The notes under the pieces: generated by a model
The model's database searches: none
Told to the model about the DNA's origin: nothing
What the model saw: only the letters and a program-made list of their open reading frames with translations
Part shown: positions 6,747 to 8,861 of the stretch, one piece after another
Layout: every line of letters begins with the position of its first letter
How positions within the stretch are numbered: position 1 is the first letter of the stretch
Made by a program: the position numbers and the translations under genes
NCBI GenBank assembly: GCA_016287065.1
Contig: JAEEVB010000093.1
Span: 1 to 8,861, forward strand
DNA from: Muribaculaceae bacterium
GTDB taxonomy: Bacteria; Bacteroidota; Bacteroidia; Bacteroidales; Muribaculaceae
Reading direction: 5' to 3'
Length of the DNA: 8,861 nt

Positions 6747-8164
6747 GCTTCGTTCTGCTTTAATCGTTCAACATATCGGTTGATGCGGTGCAACTCCTGC
6801 GGGATGCGAATGCGCTGCGGACACGAGGTCACGCACTGGCCGCAACCCGTGCAGTGGTCGGCCTGACGCATTCGGGGCACGCTACGGTCATAGTCAACCA
6901 GCCACGCACGGCGATGCTTGGCATAGTCGGGGTCGGTTCTGTCGGTAGGCATCTCCTCGGCGCCCAAACACTTGTTGTAGTGCACAAAAATGCCGGGTAT
7001 GTCGATGCCGTAGGGGCAGGGCATGCAGTACTTGCAGTCGTTGCACTGTATAATCTTGTAGTCCACAATCTGGGCGGCAATGGTACCGTCGAGGTAGCGC
7101 ATCTCCTTCTCGGTGAGGGGTTTCAGCGGGCAGTAGGTGTTGAGGTTGTCCTTCAGGTGCTCCATATAGGTCATGCCACTCAGGGCAGTGAGCACCTCGG
7201 GATAAGTGCCAACATAGCGGAACGACCACGATGCCACCGAGTGGTCGGGGTCGCGCTGTTTGAGCTGTGCCACCAAGCGGTCGGGCAGGTTGCTCAGGCG
7301 TCCACCCAGCAGAGGTTCCATGATCACCGCCTGCAGGTTGCGCTTCAGCAGTTCGCCATAGAGGTACTCGGCATCGGTGTTGTCCTCGTTAATTTCGTTT
7401 GCGTGCTGCCAGTCGAGGTAATTCATCTCAATCTGCACGAAGTCAAATTGCACCTTGCCCTCGTCGTGCAACTTCAGGGCATGGTCAAATATCTTGATGT
7501 CGCCGTGATAAGAGAATCCCAGATTGCGGATCACTCCCTCTTTCTTCTTCTGATTCAGGAAGTCCATGATGCCGTTGTTCACAAAACGGTCCTCAAAGGT
7601 CTTCATAGGATCTTCGCCACCGCCTATGTTGTGCCACAGGTAGTAGTCAAAATAGTCGACCTGCAGCGCCTTGAGCGACTCCTCAAACATGGCTATCGAA
7701 GCCTCACGGGAGTTGTCTTTGAAATTACTCATCTTGGTGGCGATGAAGTACTCGTTGCGTTTATGGCGGCTCAGTGCGATGCCCGTGGCAGTCTCGCTCT
7801 TGCCTTTGCAATATACGGGCGAGGTGTCAAAGTAGTTCACTCCGTGCTCAATGGCATAGTCCACCTCCTTGTTCACCATTTCCTGGTCAATCTCGCCCTC
7901 TCCGTTCTGTCGCTCGCCCGGGTGGTCGTTCTTGGTCGGGAGGCGCATCATGCCATAGCCCAAGAGCGACACCTTGTCGCCGGTGTACTTGTTGGTGCGG
8001 TAGGTCATCTTGCCCTTGGGAGGTTCCTGCCCGCCTGCCTCGTTATCGTTCCTGGCACAACCCACAATCGTGGGTACTGCCACTACAGCCGAACCCAGTC
8101 CCACAGCCTTCAAGAAACTGCGGCGGCTCAGTTGCCGGCCTTTTCTCATATCGTCGTTTGCCAT
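6743..8164 (-). CDS. Tat-exported aldo/keto reductase with C-terminal [4Fe-4S] clusters
   Basis: A 473-aa oxidoreductase. SRRSFLK (13-19) is a twin-arginine motif; after the hydrophobic region, IVGC places Cys36 in a lipobox-like position, so export and perhaps lipid anchoring are predicted. Residues about 53-345 form an aldo/keto reductase barrel. The catalytic tetrad is visible as Asp113 (YFDTSPVY), Tyr118, Lys144 (ATKMS) and His178 (LWHN). GMTYMEHLKDN (330-340) matches the C-terminal NADP-binding segment of the family. The tail adds two cluster motifs: Cys374/377/380/383 (CX2CX2CX2C) and Cys438/441/444/448 (CX2CX2CX3C). This arrangement occurs in a known group of ferredoxin-like aldo/keto reductases whose substrates are mostly unknown. 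The start lies 19 bp after the polyferredoxin stop, preceded by a weak AGAAGAA ribosome-binding-like sequence. The next gene overlaps its stop by four bases. Whether it uses NADPH or cluster-delivered electrons outside the cytoplasm cannot be read here. Confidence 0.9.
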   Translation of the reverse strand: MANDDMRKGRQLSRRSFLKAVGLGSAVVAVPTIVGCARNDNEAGGQEPPKGKMTYRTNKYTGDKVSLLGYGMMRLPTKNDHPGERQNGEGEIDQEMVNKEVDYAIEHGVNYFDTSPVYCKGKSETATGIALSRHKRNEYFIATKMSNFKDNSREASIAMFEESLKALQVDYFDYYLWHNIGGGEDPMKTFEDRFVNNGIMDFLNQKKKEGVIRNLGFSYHGDIKIFDHALKLHDEGKVQFDFVQIEMNYLDWQHANEINEDNTDAEYLYGELLKRNLQAVIMEPLLGGRLSNLPDRLVAQLKQRDPDHSVASWSFRYVGTYPEVLTALSGMTYMEHLKDNLNTYCPLKPLTEKEMRYLDGTIAAQIVDYKIIQCNDCKYCMPCPYGIDIPGIFVHYNKCLGAEEMPTDRTDPDYAKHRRAWLVDYDRSVPRMRQADHCTGCGQCVTSCPQRIRIPQELHRINRYVERLKQNEA

Positions 8165-8183
8165 AGTTCTTCTGCTTTTTTAG

Positions 8184-8861
8184 TTAAATCATTCGGTGCA
8201 CTTCATGTCCTTCAACATAGATGGCCGAGAAGGGACGGGCGGGGCACACATACTCGCACGAACCGCAGCCAATGCAGCGTTCCACATTCACCACAGGTAT
8301 GCGGCGCTTGTCCTCCTCCTTGGGTTCTTCTCCTTCGGCAGGAGCTTCGGGAGCCGGATTGAGGGGCACCAGCTGGATGGCACCGGCAGGGCAGTGGCGG
8401 GCACAGTTGCCGCACTCCACCTCGTCGGTGAGCACAATGCAGTTCTTCTTCACCCACACGGCATGGCCTATCTGTATCGACGACTTTTCAATCTCGTCGA
8501 TGGGCTGTATGGCACCGGCGGGGCACACCTCACTGCAACGCGTGCACTCGGGACGGCAGAAACCGCGCTCATAGCTCATCACAGGCTGCATGAAGGTGGC
8601 AGGGTCGTTCGACGGCCGCAACACATCGTTGGGGCACTGAGCCACACACAACTGGCAACCTACGCAGCGTTTCGCCATATTGGCGGCGCTGAACGAGCCT
8701 GGAGGGGTGAGAGGAGTGCTGCGATTGGGCATCTGCTTGTCTTCAATCACGGCAAGGCCACCATCCACCTTCTTGTTGGCTTGAGCCAGCACAGCCTCGG
8801 CACCCATCACGGCTGCACCCACCATCAGGGCACGGCGCACCTCGTCGGGTTTCTCGGCCTT
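8184..8861 (-). CDS. 4Fe-4S polyferredoxin, NapG/MauM-like, partial (5' end beyond right edge)
   Basis: C-terminal 225 residues of an electron-transfer protein; the frame stays open to the window edge, so the true start is outside. The GTG at 8840 is not a convincing start because coding continues upstream through KAEKPDE. A short hydrophobic stretch (about visible residues 12-26) may be the end of a membrane segment or a second-domain leader. Four [4Fe-4S] motifs follow: Cys66/69/72/76, Cys102/106/109/113, Cys141/150/153/157 and Cys196/199/202/206, most ending in CP. The phrase CVGCQLCVAQCPNDVL is typical of NapG/MauM ferredoxins. A Pro/Glu/Lys-rich insertion (about 165-187) separates the third and fourth clusters. 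Related Bacteroidales proteins often carry an N-terminal NapH-like membrane part; that would lie outside the window and is an inference. It is the first visible gene of the redox set and probably passes electrons from the quinone pool or another membrane donor to the two exported proteins downstream. Confidence 0.85.
   Translation of the reverse strand, partial: KAEKPDEVRRALMVGAAVMGAEAVLAQANKKVDGGLAVIEDKQMPNRSTPLTPPGSFSAANMAKRCVGCQLCVAQCPNDVLRPSNDPATFMQPVMSYERGFCRPECTRCSEVCPAGAIQPIDEIEKSSIQIGHAVWVKKNCIVLTDEVECGNCARHCPAGAIQLVPLNPAPEAPAEGEEPKEEDKRRIPVVNVERCIGCGSCEYVCPARPFSAIYVEGHEVHRMI

Noticed and set aside
6788..8362. A 524-codon open frame on the plus strand opposite the aldo/keto reductase gene
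   Set aside because: It is the mirror of a GC-rich gene with strong codon bias. It encodes a Val/His/Leu-rich sequence with no motif, while the opposite strand has a complete catalytic tetrad and cluster cysteines.

Overview
The window reads as chromosomal DNA of a Bacteroidales bacterium, probably a gut Prevotella- or Muribaculaceae-like organism; the genus is a guess. The evidence is two perfect TAnnTTTG -7 boxes with TTTG -33 boxes, a long nucleoside kinase with a TGS-like N-terminus and a uridine-kinase-like domain, a DUF4369-type lipoprotein, and almost no Shine-Dalgarno sequences. All protein genes are on the minus strand. The only plus-strand gene is a tRNA-Tyr.

Layout from left to right. 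(1) 1-667: 5' part of a protein gene cut by the left edge. It is very AT-rich (17 G+C in the first 60 bases) and unrecognised. (2) 771-3346: a lipoprotein with a degenerate thioredoxin-like domain, followed 23 bp downstream by a YifB/ComM AAA+ ATPase, probably one operon. (3) 3347-3490: a divergent promoter region serving that operon and the tRNA. (4) 3491-3617: tRNA-Tyr(GTA) and its terminator. (5) 3668-4057: a small AT-rich membrane protein, not recognised. (6) 4083-5759: nucleoside kinase. (7) 5829-8861: three genes for iron-sulfur redox proteins, transcribed leftward in the order polyferredoxin (N-terminus beyond the right edge), aldo/keto reductase with two [4Fe-4S] motifs, and flavodoxin-ferredoxin fusion. 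A small hairpin with a T-run closes this set.

The redox cluster is the most interesting part. Both the aldo/keto reductase and the flavodoxin-ferredoxin protein start with a twin-arginine signal that ends in a lipobox-like cysteine, and their reading frames overlap by ATGA. The four-cluster polyferredoxin lies just upstream. The inferred picture is a membrane-linked electron chain delivering electrons to an exported aldo/keto reductase and a flavin/Fe-S carrier. The substrate cannot be read from the sequence.

Two stretches, 1-667 and 3668-4057, are clearly more AT-rich than the GC-rich core genes (for example 19 of 60 G+C at 3721-3780 against 39 of 60 at 8221-8280). They look like accessory insertions between conserved genes. 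There is no CRISPR array, transposase, integrase or rRNA here, and no gene-free stretch exceeds 150 bases.
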